From: Leptolyngbya sp. Heron Island J
Lineage (GTDB): Bacteria > Cyanobacteriota > Cyanobacteriia > Phormidesmidales > Phormidesmidaceae
Reading direction: 5' to 3'
Assembly: GCF_000482245.1 (NCBI RefSeq)
Contig: NZ_AWNH01000046.1
Coordinates: 23,856-87,855 of the forward strand
DNA: 64,000 bases
Positions 24,946 through 33,240 of this stretch are shown in pieces. The notes below the pieces were generated by a model. The model was not told where the DNA came from and searched no databases. It saw nothing but the letters and a program-made list of their open reading frames with translations. Within the stretch, counting starts at the first letter, position 1, and each line of letters opens with the position of its first letter. A program made the translations under genes and the position numbers.

Positions 24946-25437
24946 CTATTCGTTGTCATCCTCACAAGCTCCAATACTTACCCAGCTAGTCGAACCATCG
25001 TGCCAAATCTCTTTTTTCCAAATGGGAGCATTATGTTTGAGAGTATCAATGGCGTATTTACAAGCTGCAAAAGCTTCGGAGCGATGGGGACAGCCAATAG
25101 CCACAAGCACGCTGATTTCTCCGACTGTTAGTTTGCCGGTGCGGTGATGAATCACAATGTGGGTTACATCGGTCCATTTGTTGCGGATCTCAGCGGCAAT
25201 TTGTTTAAACACGGCGACTGCCATCGGTTCATAGGCCTGATATTCCAATGCAACAACTGCTTTGCCATCAGTGTTGTTGCGTACCATGCCACTCATGACA
25301 ACAATGGCTCCATTTGCCTCATCATCTGCGAGTCGATATACCTCATCTAGGGATAGGGGGGCAAAGGTGATAGTAAAACTATCAGTCTCATTTGTCTGGG
25401 TTTGAACGTCGAGGTTAAAGGGTAGGCCAAGGGTCAT
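24946..25437 (-). CDS. moaE: Molybdopterin synthase catalytic subunit
   Basis: 163 residues. MoaE features are ALEYQAYEPMAVAVFKQIAAEI, HIVIHHRTGKLTVGEISVLVAIGCPHRSEAFAACKYAIDTLKHNAPIWKKEIW with the conserved HR(T/I)G and the catalytic KK..W region. MoaE converts precursor Z to molybdopterin with sulfur from MoaD. No moaD is visible in the window. The first 20 residues are an extension of typical MoaE. It is followed by a DUF1361 gene on the same strand, 112 bases apart. Confidence 0.93.
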   Translation of the reverse strand: MTLGLPFNLDVQTQTNETDSFTITFAPLSLDEVYRLADDEANGAIVVMSGMVRNNTDGKAVVALEYQAYEPMAVAVFKQIAAEIRNKWTDVTHIVIHHRTGKLTVGEISVLVAIGCPHRSEAFAACKYAIDTLKHNAPIWKKEIWHDGSTSWVSIGACEDDNE

Positions 25438-25627
25438 AGCTGTGCGTATTGCAAGACGGGTGCGGGGGATGGACGCTATTTATTGTAGATAGTCCCTTGG
25501 GAGTTGCGAAACATCTTTAATATTGATGATTTAACCAACTCTGGGGGAAAATTGACTGGAAAGCGAGTTAGCTTTAAGTGACGTCTGGTTTTAGGGCTGC
25601 TGGGTTATCAGGAATAGCGATCGCAAT

Positions 25628-25891
25628 ATGAGTTCTGGAATTTTTGCTGTAGCTAACATTGGAAAATATCGGCTTTATGTCGGAGAAACCCATCAGCTCA
25701 AAACCCGCTGGGCCAAAATGATGGCGATGTTTGTCCAAGGCACATTTCCATCAAAGAAAATACAGCAAGCCTGGCAAGAATCAGGTAAAGAGCGACGGTT
25801 TACCTTTCATACTGCTCAGCAGATTTCTGAAGAGAAAACCATATTTAACTATCGTCAGTTTTTGAAAGACATGGGGGCTGACGATACATAG
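25628..25891 (+). CDS. GIY-YIG nuclease-like small protein
   Basis: 87 residues. The N-terminus GIFAVANIGKYRLYVGETHQLKTRWAKMM matches the GIY...YIG-T...L..RW pattern of GIY-YIG nucleases (here GIF and YVG), followed by the KIQQAWQESGKERRFTFHTA region. The catalytic Arg of this fold corresponds to R27 of TRW. The conserved acidic residue normally found near the C-terminus may be one of the E-E in QISEEKTIF. It is a minimal domain and may be a diverged or inactive member. It is a single gene, convergent with pyrB (4 bases between stops). Confidence 0.65.
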   Translation: MSSGIFAVANIGKYRLYVGETHQLKTRWAKMMAMFVQGTFPSKKIQQAWQESGKERRFTFHTAQQISEEKTIFNYRQFLKDMGADDT

Positions 25892-25895
25892 ACAC

Positions 25896-26909
25896 CTATT
25901 GCACGCCGCCAATTAGGTAAAGCAGAGCCATGCGAGTTGCGATACCGCTGGTCACCTGCTTTGGGACCAGGCTCAGTTCTGGGTCATCCATCAAGTCCGA
26001 TGTCAGCTCAACGCCGCGATTAGTCGGGCCAGGATGCATAATTTTGACCGTTGGTTTACAACCTCGTAAGCGCTCGCGGGTGATGCCAAACTGCTGGTGA
26101 TATTCTCGCAGACTGGGCAGCAGATGCTCACTCATGCGTTCATGCTGTAACCGTAGCGCCATGACAAAATCGGCATTTTCTAAAGCGGGCTCTAACTGCC
26201 AATGGATGTAAAGGTTGCGTTCTAATGTAGCAGTATGGGCCTGCTTGCTTGGCTGCTTAAATGCATCTAGAAAATGCTTGGGTAGTAAAGTTGGCGGCGC
26301 AACCAGATGCACTTCTACGCCACAGGTCGTTAAACTCCAGATATTGGAACGAGCCACCCGTGAATGTAAAATATCGCCAACAATAGTTACTTTTTTTCCC
26401 TGTAACTGCTCAATATTAGGATTTTCTGGGTCGAGAGTACTACAGATGGTAAACAAATCGAGTAAAGCTTGGGATGGATGAGCGTGTTGGCCATCGCCAG
26501 CATTGAGAATGCCCACACCTGAGTTAATCCGGTTCATCTCCTGGGCAATAATCGTTGGCACACCTGCCTGCTGATGGCGAATCACCATTAGATTAGTGCC
26601 CATGGCCAAGTAGGTTTTGGCCGTATCTAAAATGGTTTCTCCTTTCTTAAGGGATGAGCTGCCAGGCGAAAAGTTAAGAATGTCTGCAGACAATCGCTTA
26701 GCCGCTAGCTCAAAACTGCTGCGGGTACGTGTGGAGGGTTCAAAAAACAGATTAGTAATTACCTGACCCTGTAGAGCGGGTACCTTTTTAGTGCGGCGGG
26801 AAAGGACTTCACGAAAACTAGTCGCTGTTTGGAGGATGGTTTGATAGTCGTTAGGGGTGAAGTCTTCTAGGGAAATAATGTGACGACGACTCCAGATGTT
26901 GTCGGCCAT
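25896..26909 (-). CDS. pyrB: Aspartate carbamoyltransferase catalytic subunit
   Basis: 337 residues from the ATG at 26909 ([17 protein letters not shown]). Another 20 codons upstream are open but unlike the family. Carbamoyl-phosphate-binding [26 protein letters not shown] for aspartate, and [11 protein letters not shown] are present. The enzyme makes carbamoyl aspartate, the committed step in pyrimidine synthesis. The regulatory subunit PyrI is not adjacent, as usual in cyanobacteria. A region of 128 bases separates it from the divergent lipoprotein gene. Confidence 0.95.
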   Translation of the reverse strand: MADNIWSRRHIISLEDFTPNDYQTILQTATSFREVLSRRTKKVPALQGQVITNLFFEPSTRTRSSFELAAKRLSADILNFSPGSSSLKKGETILDTAKTYLAMGTNLMVIRHQQAGVPTIIAQEMNRINSGVGILNAGDGQHAHPSQALLDLFTICSTLDPENPNIEQLQGKKVTIVGDILHSRVARSNIWSLTTCGVEVHLVAPPTLLPKHFLDAFKQPSKQAHTATLERNLYIHWQLEPALENADFVMALRLQHERMSEHLLPSLREYHQQFGITRERLRGCKPTVKIMHPGPTNRGVELTSDLMDDPELSLVPKQVTSGIATRMALLYLIGGVQ

Positions 26910-27037
26910 AGACAGACCAAAATTGAATAGGGGACTGGGTATAGCGTTTGCGGTGTAGCAAACTGTCACACTTTAGCGACAGATCATATCTTCAGTTTGT
27001 AGGATATGAGCAAACGCTTTACTTAGTATTTCATTCG

Positions 27038-27613
27038 ATGGTGCGGTTCCCAAAGGTATTATTAGGTTTATTTGTGGCTGTAGGGCTAACCATTGCCAGT
27101 TGTAATGGTACTGACCCTACGGATGTAGCTGACCCGTCGCCAGTAGAAGACCCTGCTGCAGAAGTTGAAGTGAATGAGAATGCGACTTCTGACGAGCTTG
27201 GTGAATCGACGGATGCAGATGAGCCTAAAGTAGAAGCCCAGACGGATACAGCGGATGGGGCTAGTGACATGGTGGCTGTTTCAATCTATGTCATGGATGA
27301 CAGCTGTAGCAACTTTACAGCGGAATCAGTCAAGGTGCCTGCAGATCAAGCCATGACTGAGGCCGTGGGCGAGGTGCTAGAACGACATCAGTTTGAAGCA
27401 TTTAAGCTATCGGGCTATCGGGTGAATGTTGAAGATAGTAAAGCAGTTGTTGATCTACGTTTGGCTGAGGATTCTCAGCGGCAGTTTCTGTCGTTATCGA
27501 GTTGCGAACAGCAAGGGTTATTTGGTGGACTAGAAGAGACCCTGACCCAAAATTCAACCTGGAAAGTCAATCAGGTGGAATTTACCAATCGCGGCAAAGA
27601 AATTGTCCTGTAG
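27038..27613 (+). CDS. GerMN-like domain lipoprotein
   Basis: 191 residues from the ATG at 27038 (MVRFPKVLLGLFVAVGLTIASC), where a lipobox (TIAS-C) follows a short hydrophobic signal; the open frame upstream lacks signal features. Residues about 25-80 are an acidic linker of Asp, Glu and Ala. The C-terminal 110 residues look GerMN-like (AVSIYVMDDSCSNFTAESVKV...KAVVDLRLAEDSQRQFLSLSSCEQQGLF), a domain found in spore-germination and cell-wall-associated lipoproteins. Role unknown; probably anchored at the periplasmic face. Confidence 0.72.
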   Translation: MVRFPKVLLGLFVAVGLTIASCNGTDPTDVADPSPVEDPAAEVEVNENATSDELGESTDADEPKVEAQTDTADGASDMVAVSIYVMDDSCSNFTAESVKVPADQAMTEAVGEVLERHQFEAFKLSGYRVNVEDSKAVVDLRLAEDSQRQFLSLSSCEQQGLFGGLEETLTQNSTWKVNQVEFTNRGKEIVL

Positions 27614-27635
27614 GAACGGCCCACCACGCCGTTCC
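27613..27635. terminator. Stem-loop between convergent genes
   Basis: GGAACGGC (27613-27620) and GCCGTTCC (27628-27635) form a perfect 8-bp stem with a 7-base loop right after the lipoprotein stop. No U-run follows on either strand, so termination ability is uncertain. Confidence 0.4.
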
Positions 27636-27646
27636 AAGCTAACTTC

Positions 27647-28237
27647 CTAAGGCTTAGACACGCTGGGATGGTCTTTGAGATACCAGCGCCACGGTTGCTC
27701 AGCGGCTTTGGAAATGCCAATCCGGGTGGTTTGAACGAGTTCGTAGTAGCCCTGGTCTAGCTTTTCTTGAAATGTTGGAGCGCGATGCTCAAGCCACAGT
27801 TGGTTTTGGGGCATCAGACCAAGGCCATTGTGCTGACGATCGATAGCTAATGTCCGGCATAGCTTACCCGGACCAGCAGCGATGCGTTTTCCCTGCTTTT
27901 TATATTTGGCATCAATGGTTTGGGGCAACTGGTCTAGTTCAATGGCGCGAATTAAGACGGCACTGCCAATATTCAGTAATTCGGTGACGACATTAAAGCA
28001 GTGGTACATGCCATAGATAAAGTAGACGTAGCTATGGCCTGGTGGTCCAAACATGGCAGCATTGCTCGGGGTTCTGCCGCGATAGGCATGACAGGCCGGG
28101 TCGTCTGGGCAGTATGCTTCCGTTTCCACAATTAGACCGCGTAGGGTTTCGCCCTGAAGCTGGCGGACAAGGGTACATCCAATTAAGTCAGGAGCGACAT
28201 GCAGCGTGTTGCGATCGCACCATTCAGCAGAAATCAT
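27647..28237 (-). CDS. DNA-3-methyladenine glycosylase, AAG/MPG family
   Basis: 196 residues from an ATG at 28237 (MISAEWCDRNTLHVAPDLIG), the usual family start. An ATG at 28393 would add 52 residues that are not family-like. The catalytic region VETEAYCPDDPACHAYRGRTPSNAAMFGPPGHSYVYFIYGMYHCFNVVT carries the active-site Glu of VETEAY and the conserved Y/H set. The enzyme removes 3-methyladenine, hypoxanthine and ethenoadenine from DNA. It is convergent with the GerMN-like lipoprotein. Confidence 0.88.
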   Translation of the reverse strand: MISAEWCDRNTLHVAPDLIGCTLVRQLQGETLRGLIVETEAYCPDDPACHAYRGRTPSNAAMFGPPGHSYVYFIYGMYHCFNVVTELLNIGSAVLIRAIELDQLPQTIDAKYKKQGKRIAAGPGKLCRTLAIDRQHNGLGLMPQNQLWLEHRAPTFQEKLDQGYYELVQTTRIGISKAAEQPWRWYLKDHPSVSKP

Positions 28238-28490
28238 CAGGGGCACAGACTCAGAATGTTGCAGTTGATAACAGTCATAGGGACTATGATTGCATTCCTG
28301 AATGAACTTGCTACGATCATCAAAACACCTAGAAAGCTCGACTAAGGAATAACCGTCTGTGGATATCAAAGCGATTTTGCCCGTCTTAGCCATTGTTTTC
28401 TCGGTCGCGTGCCTGTTTTTTGGTACCCAAAATGGCTTTTACGACTCTGATGACTACCATGGCAATGGCTCTGCCCACTAATGGGTGTAA

Positions 28491-28523
28491 CAGGCGTTGA
28501 CTTTATGGGATGAGGTACGCCTG
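28491..28523 (+). promoter_or_regulatory. Inverted repeat around the ribosome-binding region of the MBL gene
   Basis: CAGGCGT (28491-28497) and ACGCCTG (28517-28523) form a 7-bp stem whose loop contains the TGAGG ribosome-binding sequence (28511-28515), six bases before the ATG at 28529 is reached. It may modulate translation or simply be a chance repeat. Confidence 0.3.
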
Positions 28524-28528
28524 ACCTA

Positions 28529-30199
28529 ATGGGGGCCAATACTGTTGTACCATCGCTGGGATCATCCGCTGTTGCCGATGAGAATACTGTTGTTTGTTAT
28601 CCCTACGGTGTTGGTCATGCGAATGAAGGCATTAGTCTAGGTCTGACCATTGGCTCTCACCGAGTATTACTTGATTGCGGTCTAGAGGATTTAACGTCTC
28701 TAGAGAGTGCTCCTGCCCCAGATGCCGTCTTTTTTAGCCATGCTCACTTTGAGCATGGCCACAGTCTAAGCCAGGTAAAACAACGCTGGCCCCACGTGCC
28801 GATTTATGCCACAGCGGCCACGGCTGCTCTGTTGGAGGATAGGGTTTTGGCCCAGTCCCTTCGGGTTTTGCCCTGGCGGATGCCAGTTAAATTAGCAGAC
28901 AACTTAACCCTAGAGCTGTGGCCCGCTGGCCATTTGCCAGGGGCTGCCTGTGCTCTATTTACTTATATCCATAACAATCGAAACTATCGGATTTTCTATA
29001 CTGGGGATTGTTTTCTTTCCAGTACTCGTCTGGTAGATGGTTTGCCGCTGGCGGCTCTACGGGGTTTACATCCCGATGTGCTGATTATTGAGGGGAGTCT
29101 GGGGGCAACCCGCTATCCCAATCGTCGTCAGCAGGAAAATCAGCTCATTAAGCAGTTGCGATCGCACTTAGACCAGTCGCGCTGTGTTGTTTTTCCAGTG
29201 CCCATGTTGGGTCTAGGGCAAGAGCTGTTGATGCTCTGGCGCAGCCACTACCATTTTACTGGGCAACCTTTAACCATTTGGGTTGATCCCGCCATTGCCC
29301 GTAGCTGTGATGCTTATCTAGAACTGCTGGCTCAGCAGCCGGATGCCTTTCCTCGCAATGTGCAAAATTTTGCTCGACATCAGTCTATCTTCTGGGACGA
29401 TCGGATCAATCCCAACATCAAACGTCTATCAGCTGAGGCCTCCACTCTACCTCTTCATGCACCTGCAGTATTTTTAGTCCATCCAGCCACCCCGGTGGAT
29501 CTCTATTGTCAACGTCATCAGGGGTCTTGGAGTGTCTTTTTGCCAGAGCAAGCTGACCTCAGGGCCTGGCAAACTCAGATCAATACCCATGGCCCGATCT
29601 ACGACTGGTTTGATAGTTTCAAAAATGCGACCACGTCGGGCACTGTGCAGTTAGAAACCTATCAGTTGTATTGCCACTGTGATGGTGATGGCACCACACA
29701 GCTGATTCACAATTTGCGGCCACGTCATGTGGTGTTGGTCCACGGCAAATTGGATGATCTTAGCGCCCTTGCAAATTTAGAATCGCTCCAAAGCCGCTAT
29801 CAGCTTCATATCCCGCTGCCAGGGAATCCCCTATCTCTGTTTTTGGATACGCGGTTTACATCCCCACCCCCACCCCGCGAACTGACCTTTGAAGGTACCG
29901 TTAGTGACTCTCGGGAGCAAGTCTCTATGCAGCTGCCGCCTACAATTACGTCGGATGCTCGCTGGCAGAGCTTTGCTGAAACTGGAATCATTGAAGCCCG
30001 CTGGCAGGGCGATAATTTGGTCTTACGAGGCGTAGATCCATCGGAATTGACGGAGATTACTAATCGGTTGGCTCCCGATCGCATCGCCTGTGACAATTGT
30101 CAGTTTTATCAGCAGCGTAGCTGTCAGCAGCCGCAGTCACCCTTGTTTGGTAGGCTAGTGGCCCCAGACGGTCACTGCCCAGAATTTATGGCCCGGTAG
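28529..30199 (+). CDS. MBL-fold metallo-hydrolase (beta-CASP-like)
   Basis: 556 residues. The metallo-beta-lactamase motif II reads SHAHFEHGH, with Glu in place of the usual Asp of HxHxDH. Further ligand regions are the FYTGDCFLSS Asp and the RHVVLVHGKLDDL His near residue 410. Residues about 180-360 have the two-domain shape of beta-CASP insertions (IIEGSLGATRYPNRR, VVFPVPMLGLGQELLMLW). Close relatives act as RNases or phosphodiesterases; a cyanobacterial RNA-processing role is possible but unproven. The C-terminal 100 residues contain a CDNCQFYQQRSCQQP cysteine motif (C-x2-C) that could bind metal. Confidence 0.83.
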   Translation: MGANTVVPSLGSSAVADENTVVCYPYGVGHANEGISLGLTIGSHRVLLDCGLEDLTSLESAPAPDAVFFSHAHFEHGHSLSQVKQRWPHVPIYATAATAALLEDRVLAQSLRVLPWRMPVKLADNLTLELWPAGHLPGAACALFTYIHNNRNYRIFYTGDCFLSSTRLVDGLPLAALRGLHPDVLIIEGSLGATRYPNRRQQENQLIKQLRSHLDQSRCVVFPVPMLGLGQELLMLWRSHYHFTGQPLTIWVDPAIARSCDAYLELLAQQPDAFPRNVQNFARHQSIFWDDRINPNIKRLSAEASTLPLHAPAVFLVHPATPVDLYCQRHQGSWSVFLPEQADLRAWQTQINTHGPIYDWFDSFKNATTSGTVQLETYQLYCHCDGDGTTQLIHNLRPRHVVLVHGKLDDLSALANLESLQSRYQLHIPLPGNPLSLFLDTRFTSPPPPRELTFEGTVSDSREQVSMQLPPTITSDARWQSFAETGIIEARWQGDNLVLRGVDPSELTEITNRLAPDRIACDNCQFYQQRSCQQPQSPLFGRLVAPDGHCPEFMAR

Positions 30200-30208
30200 G
30201 GCGCGTTT

Positions 30209-30496
30209 CTATTCGTGGAGTTGCTCAGAGGTGGGACAGTCATCTGAGATGGCTATTTCTGTATCTCCTTTGGGGACTGTGGCTAACTTTTGTTGGATGG
30301 AGCCAATGCTCTCTAGCCTCACCATTTCTTCCCAGGCGCAGAGTTCATCTTCTTCTTCGGTTTCGTAGCGCAAAGTCACGAGATCACCCTCAATGTTAAG
30401 GATCTTAGCCCGCTCGATCCAGCGGTGCTGATCCCTTAAAAATACCCACACCTCACGACCGTCGCAGGAGAGTTGGTATATCTTGCGATGTAGCAT
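30209..30496 (-). CDS. Small conserved cyanobacterial protein (possibly DUF6679)
   Basis: 95 residues, soluble. The first 60 residues are very regular: MLHRKIYQLSCDGREVWVFLRDQHRWIERAKILNIEGDLVTLRYETEEEDELCAWEEMVRLESI, a beta-rich fold with a chain of Glu. I recall this as a widely conserved cyanobacterial family (DUF6679) but cannot verify it here. There is no enzyme motif. It is convergent with the MBL gene, stops 9 bases apart, and divergent from the creatininase-family gene by 124 bases. Confidence 0.7.
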   Translation of the reverse strand: MLHRKIYQLSCDGREVWVFLRDQHRWIERAKILNIEGDLVTLRYETEEEDELCAWEEMVRLESIGSIQQKLATVPKGDTEIAISDDCPTSEQLHE

Positions 30497-30620
30497 AGAA
30501 ATCTACCCGTCATCTAAGCGACTACTGTGGTCCTAAGACCATAACTTAAGTACAGCTTAAGGGAGGTGAATGGACTTTGACCACCCGGATAATGGGTTTA
30601 TGGCTGGCGGAGGTTAAATT

Positions 30621-31367
30621 ATGAGACTACATCTTTGTACATGGCCTGAAGTAGAGGAGTATTTGGTGCGATCGCAAGGCATCATTTTTCCCATTGGGTC
30701 CACTGAACAGCATGGCCCAACGGGGTTAATTGGCACTGATGCCATTTGTGCGGAAACCGTTGCCACAGGTGTGGGCGAACAAACAGGAGCCTTGATCGGC
30801 CCCACCATTAACGTTGGCATGGCCCTGCATCACACTGCTTTTCCCGGCAGCATGAGTCTACGTCCCAGTACGCTCATTGCCTTAATTCAAGACTATATTA
30901 AGCCTCTAGCCCGAGCCGGGTTTACCCGGTTTTACTTTATCAATGGCCACGGGGGAAACATGGCTACGCTTAAAGCTGCCTTTTCTGAAACCTATGCCAT
31001 GCTGGCGGATCTGAATATTGCCGGTGCCGAGCAGGTGCGCTGTAAACTAGCAAACTGGTTTATGTGTCGCTCCGTATATACCCTGGCTAAAGAACTCTAC
31101 GGTAACCAAGAAGGCTCCCACGCCACCCCCAGTGAAGTGGCGCTGACTCAGTATGCCTATCCTGATTTCATCAAGTCAGCACCATTAGAGCCCCAGGTTG
31201 CTCCCTCAGGACATCGCATCTATGGCGCTACCGATTTTCGGCAGTTTTATGCTGACGGTCGCATGGGCTCTAACCCGGATCTAGCTACCCCAGAACATGG
31301 CAAACAATTTTACGAAGCCGCTGTCAAAGAAATGAGTAATGACTATCTCAAATTCTTAGGGGATTAA
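30621..31367 (+). CDS. Creatininase-family amidohydrolase
   Basis: 248 residues. The metal-binding motif GSTEQHGPTGLIGTDA gives the Glu, His and Asp ligands, and FINGHGGNMATLKAA supplies the conserved NGHGGN that holds another ligand. Family members include creatininase and enzymes in riboflavin or coenzyme biosynthesis, such as MftE-like and 2-amino-5-formylamino-pyrimidine hydrolase (ArfB). The substrate cannot be told from sequence. No creatine genes are near. The gene is followed by a palindromic element at 31374. Confidence 0.87.
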   Translation: MRLHLCTWPEVEEYLVRSQGIIFPIGSTEQHGPTGLIGTDAICAETVATGVGEQTGALIGPTINVGMALHHTAFPGSMSLRPSTLIALIQDYIKPLARAGFTRFYFINGHGGNMATLKAAFSETYAMLADLNIAGAEQVRCKLANWFMCRSVYTLAKELYGNQEGSHATPSEVALTQYAYPDFIKSAPLEPQVAPSGHRIYGATDFRQFYADGRMGSNPDLATPEHGKQFYEAAVKEMSNDYLKFLGD

Positions 31368-31373
31368 TGGTAG

Positions 31374-31393
31374 AGGCGTTCCATGAAACGCCT
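31374..31393. repeat. Short palindromic element
   Basis: AGGCGTT-CCATGA-AACGCCT, a 7-bp perfect stem within TAGAGGCGTTCCATGAAACG. Elements with this GAGGCGTT(T/C)CATGAAACGCC pattern are dispersed in many filamentous cyanobacteria; here it lies between two convergent genes and may also act as a terminator stem. Confidence 0.4.
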
Positions 31394-31415
31394 TCACAAA
31401 GGGAAAGAAAGTGTT

Positions 31416-31703
31416 TTAGCTACCCAAAATTTTAGGTACCTTAAAAAAGTCATCCTCGCGATCAGGGGCAATTCCCAAGATCGATTCACGATCCTCAAAG
31501 GGAGCCAATTCATCCTGACGAGTAATGTTACTCAGCTCAATTGCTCGCGTAGTGGGTTCAATATTTTCCGTATTCAGCTCGTTTAGCTGCTGGACATAGT
31601 CCAAAATACCGCTGAGCTGCTCTGTAAACTGCTGCTCTTCAGCTTCAGTTAGCTCCAATCGAGCCAACAGCGCTACCTTACGAACTTGTTCTAAATCAAT
31701 CAT
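31416..31703 (-). CDS. gatC: Asp-tRNA(Asn)/Glu-tRNA(Gln) amidotransferase subunit C
   Basis: 95 residues from the ATG at 31703 (MIDLEQVRKVALLARLELTEAEEQQF). The GatC pattern continues with LSGILDYVQQLNELNTENIEP and R-D-E-L, ending in the C-terminal DDFFKVPKILG belt that wraps GatA/GatB. GatCAB converts Glu-tRNA(Gln) into Gln-tRNA(Gln); cyanobacteria rely on it because they lack GlnRS. gatA and gatB are not adjacent. It lies 77 bases downstream of ycf3 on the same strand. Confidence 0.93.
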   Translation of the reverse strand: MIDLEQVRKVALLARLELTEAEEQQFTEQLSGILDYVQQLNELNTENIEPTTRAIELSNITRQDELAPFEDRESILGIAPDREDDFFKVPKILGS

Positions 31704-31780
31704 TTGAGCGAGGTAACTATGAATCGTACATACTCGGATGGTAGGAGTTACCCACCATCCATCACTATTCAACCTATTGA

Positions 31781-32302
31781 TTAAAAGAAGACATCTGCAG
31801 GCATCCGGCCCGTATTCTTAAGCCAGTTTTGAGCCTCAATGTAGTTATTGGGAGCCATCCTTAACGCTTCCAACCAATAGCTGGCTGCTTCGTCATAAAA
31901 GACTTCAGCTGCTTTTTTATCGCCTGCAGCTTCAGCCTGCTCACCTCGGTAGTGATGGATAACCGCAGTGTTGTTTAACGCCTGAGGCATGCGAGGATTG
32001 AGCTCGATAGCTGCGGCATATTTTTCCAAAGCAGTATCATGATCGCCGTTACTAGCGTGGATCAGCCCCATATTGTAAAGAACGAAGCTTTTATCGTAGG
32101 GATCTTCTTCGAGTTCTAACGCTACGTTGTAGTTATCCAGGGCTTCTGCATATTCGCCATCGGCCTGGGCAGACATGCCGTCACGGTAGTAGGCAAAGGC
32201 TTCTTTCGCCTGCTTTTTCGTCGGCAGCATCTTTAAGATCATATCGGCCATGACCGTAAAAGATTTATCGATGAAATTATCGTTACGCTGAGTTCTAGGC
32301 AT
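31781..32302 (-). CDS. ycf3: Photosystem I assembly protein Ycf3
   Basis: 173 residues from the ATG at 32302 ([28 protein letters not shown]), the conserved Ycf3 start; nine further codons upstream are open. It carries three TPR repeats: [48 protein letters not shown] and [23 protein letters not shown]. It ends [11 protein letters not shown], as in chloroplast Ycf3. It chaperones PsaA/PsaB interaction during photosystem I assembly at the thylakoid. Confidence 0.97.
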   Translation of the reverse strand: MPRTQRNDNFIDKSFTVMADMILKMLPTKKQAKEAFAYYRDGMSAQADGEYAEALDNYNVALELEEDPYDKSFVLYNMGLIHASNGDHDTALEKYAAAIELNPRMPQALNNTAVIHHYRGEQAEAAGDKKAAEVFYDEAASYWLEALRMAPNNYIEAQNWLKNTGRMPADVFF

Positions 32303-32459
32303 GGCAAGACTAGTCGATAAGAGTGCCAAAGCTACATTTTAATGTAATGCAGCCATAACCTTCACGAGTTAGTTGGGGTCTGTAATAAACCCTAGCTAAG
32401 TTGCAACCTAAAGTTTCTACCAAAGCAAAACCCCAGCGCCAGATACAGCCACAGAGGTA

Positions 32460-32903
32460 TCAATCGGTTGGAGAAGCTTGACTGACTAAACATGCATCTA
32501 AAAACATGATCAAGTCACCCACGGTGTCAAAACGTGTTTCGTCAAAGCAGTCGCTAATGTCTATATCAAAGTGGGTGACGACGTCATCACAAAAGCTGAC
32601 TGACCAGTCAAACCAGCACACCATGGGAAACTGTAAATCATCTACCAGACGGTCGTGGGGTCTGATGCGATTAAATTCCAGACCGGAATAGGCTTCTAAC
32701 GAATGATAGATAAACAGCAGTGTACTGGGCTGAGACTGGGTAACTTGATGGCATTCTTCACACCAAGCCTCAGTTGAGAGGGGATGACGACGCTGTCTGA
32801 GAGATTGGTTAACCTGATGACGTATGGATAAATCAGGGCTCATATCCCCATAGGTTTCTATGCTACGGATATAGTTATTAGCCTTTCGCCACTGTTGCCA
32901 CAT
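32460..32903 (-). CDS. Acyl-carrier-like domain protein without phosphopantetheine serine
   Basis: 147 residues. Residues 75-140 follow the four-helix acyl-carrier pattern: RPHDRLVDDLQF, then a helix, VTHFDIDISDCFDETRFDTVGDLIMFLD, comparable to the L..DL...L..LE..FgidI.de..f.TvgDl. architecture. The position after the DDLQF that should hold the phosphopantetheine-bearing Ser (DSL) has no serine. It could be a degenerate carrier or a DUF1493-type structural homologue. The N-terminal 60 residues are unrelated and contain WCEECHQV (C-x2-C). It may be a regulatory or structural mimic. Confidence 0.55.
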   Translation of the reverse strand: MWQQWRKANNYIRSIETYGDMSPDLSIRHQVNQSLRQRRHPLSTEAWCEECHQVTQSQPSTLLFIYHSLEAYSGLEFNRIRPHDRLVDDLQFPMVCWFDWSVSFCDDVVTHFDIDISDCFDETRFDTVGDLIMFLDACLVSQASPTD

Positions 32904-33240
32904 AAGTTTTGCCTAACCCGCGACCTAGAAACGTTATTGACTCGTCGGTGCCCCAAGCATCCTGACGTATGACAACGGTTAACGCTATGGTAGCTTGCTA
33001 ACCGTTAGCTAATGCGGGCTGCACACTTCAGTCTCGTAAAAAGCACTGTTTAGTTGTGTGTCTATTGTTCCCCGCCCTCCTAGCATAACCACGGTGTACA
33101 GCGGGGTGGGCTGAGAAAAACCGTCTGTGGGGCAGGGTGCCAAGAAAGGCATGGCGATAGATGGCTCTAGCAATTCTGGCTGAGCGTCGGATCAGGTATT
33201 GAAGACAGGAGCATTCGGCCCCTTACTCGGCCCCTTATAT
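32904..33240. other. Intergenic region with tandem and inverted repeats
   Basis: About 340 bases between two minus-strand genes. CCCCGC (33071 onward) and GCGGGG (33100 onward) are a GC-rich inverted repeat across about 40 bases, and a 12-base unit TCGGCCCCTTA(C) is tandemly doubled at 33215-33237. No gene found. The promoter for the acyl-carrier-like gene must lie here. Confidence 0.4.
33215..33237. repeat. Tandem 12-base repeat
   Basis: Two copies of TCGGCCCCTTA, at 33215-33225 and 33227-33237 with a single-base spacer, ending three bases before the stop codon of the GGDEF-EAL gene. The period of 12 is not a typical element of known families here. Confidence 0.6.

Noticed and set aside
26948..27037. 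Upstream extension of the GerMN-like lipoprotein
   Set aside because: It would put 30 non-signal residues before a perfect lipobox signal; the ATG at 27038 is better.
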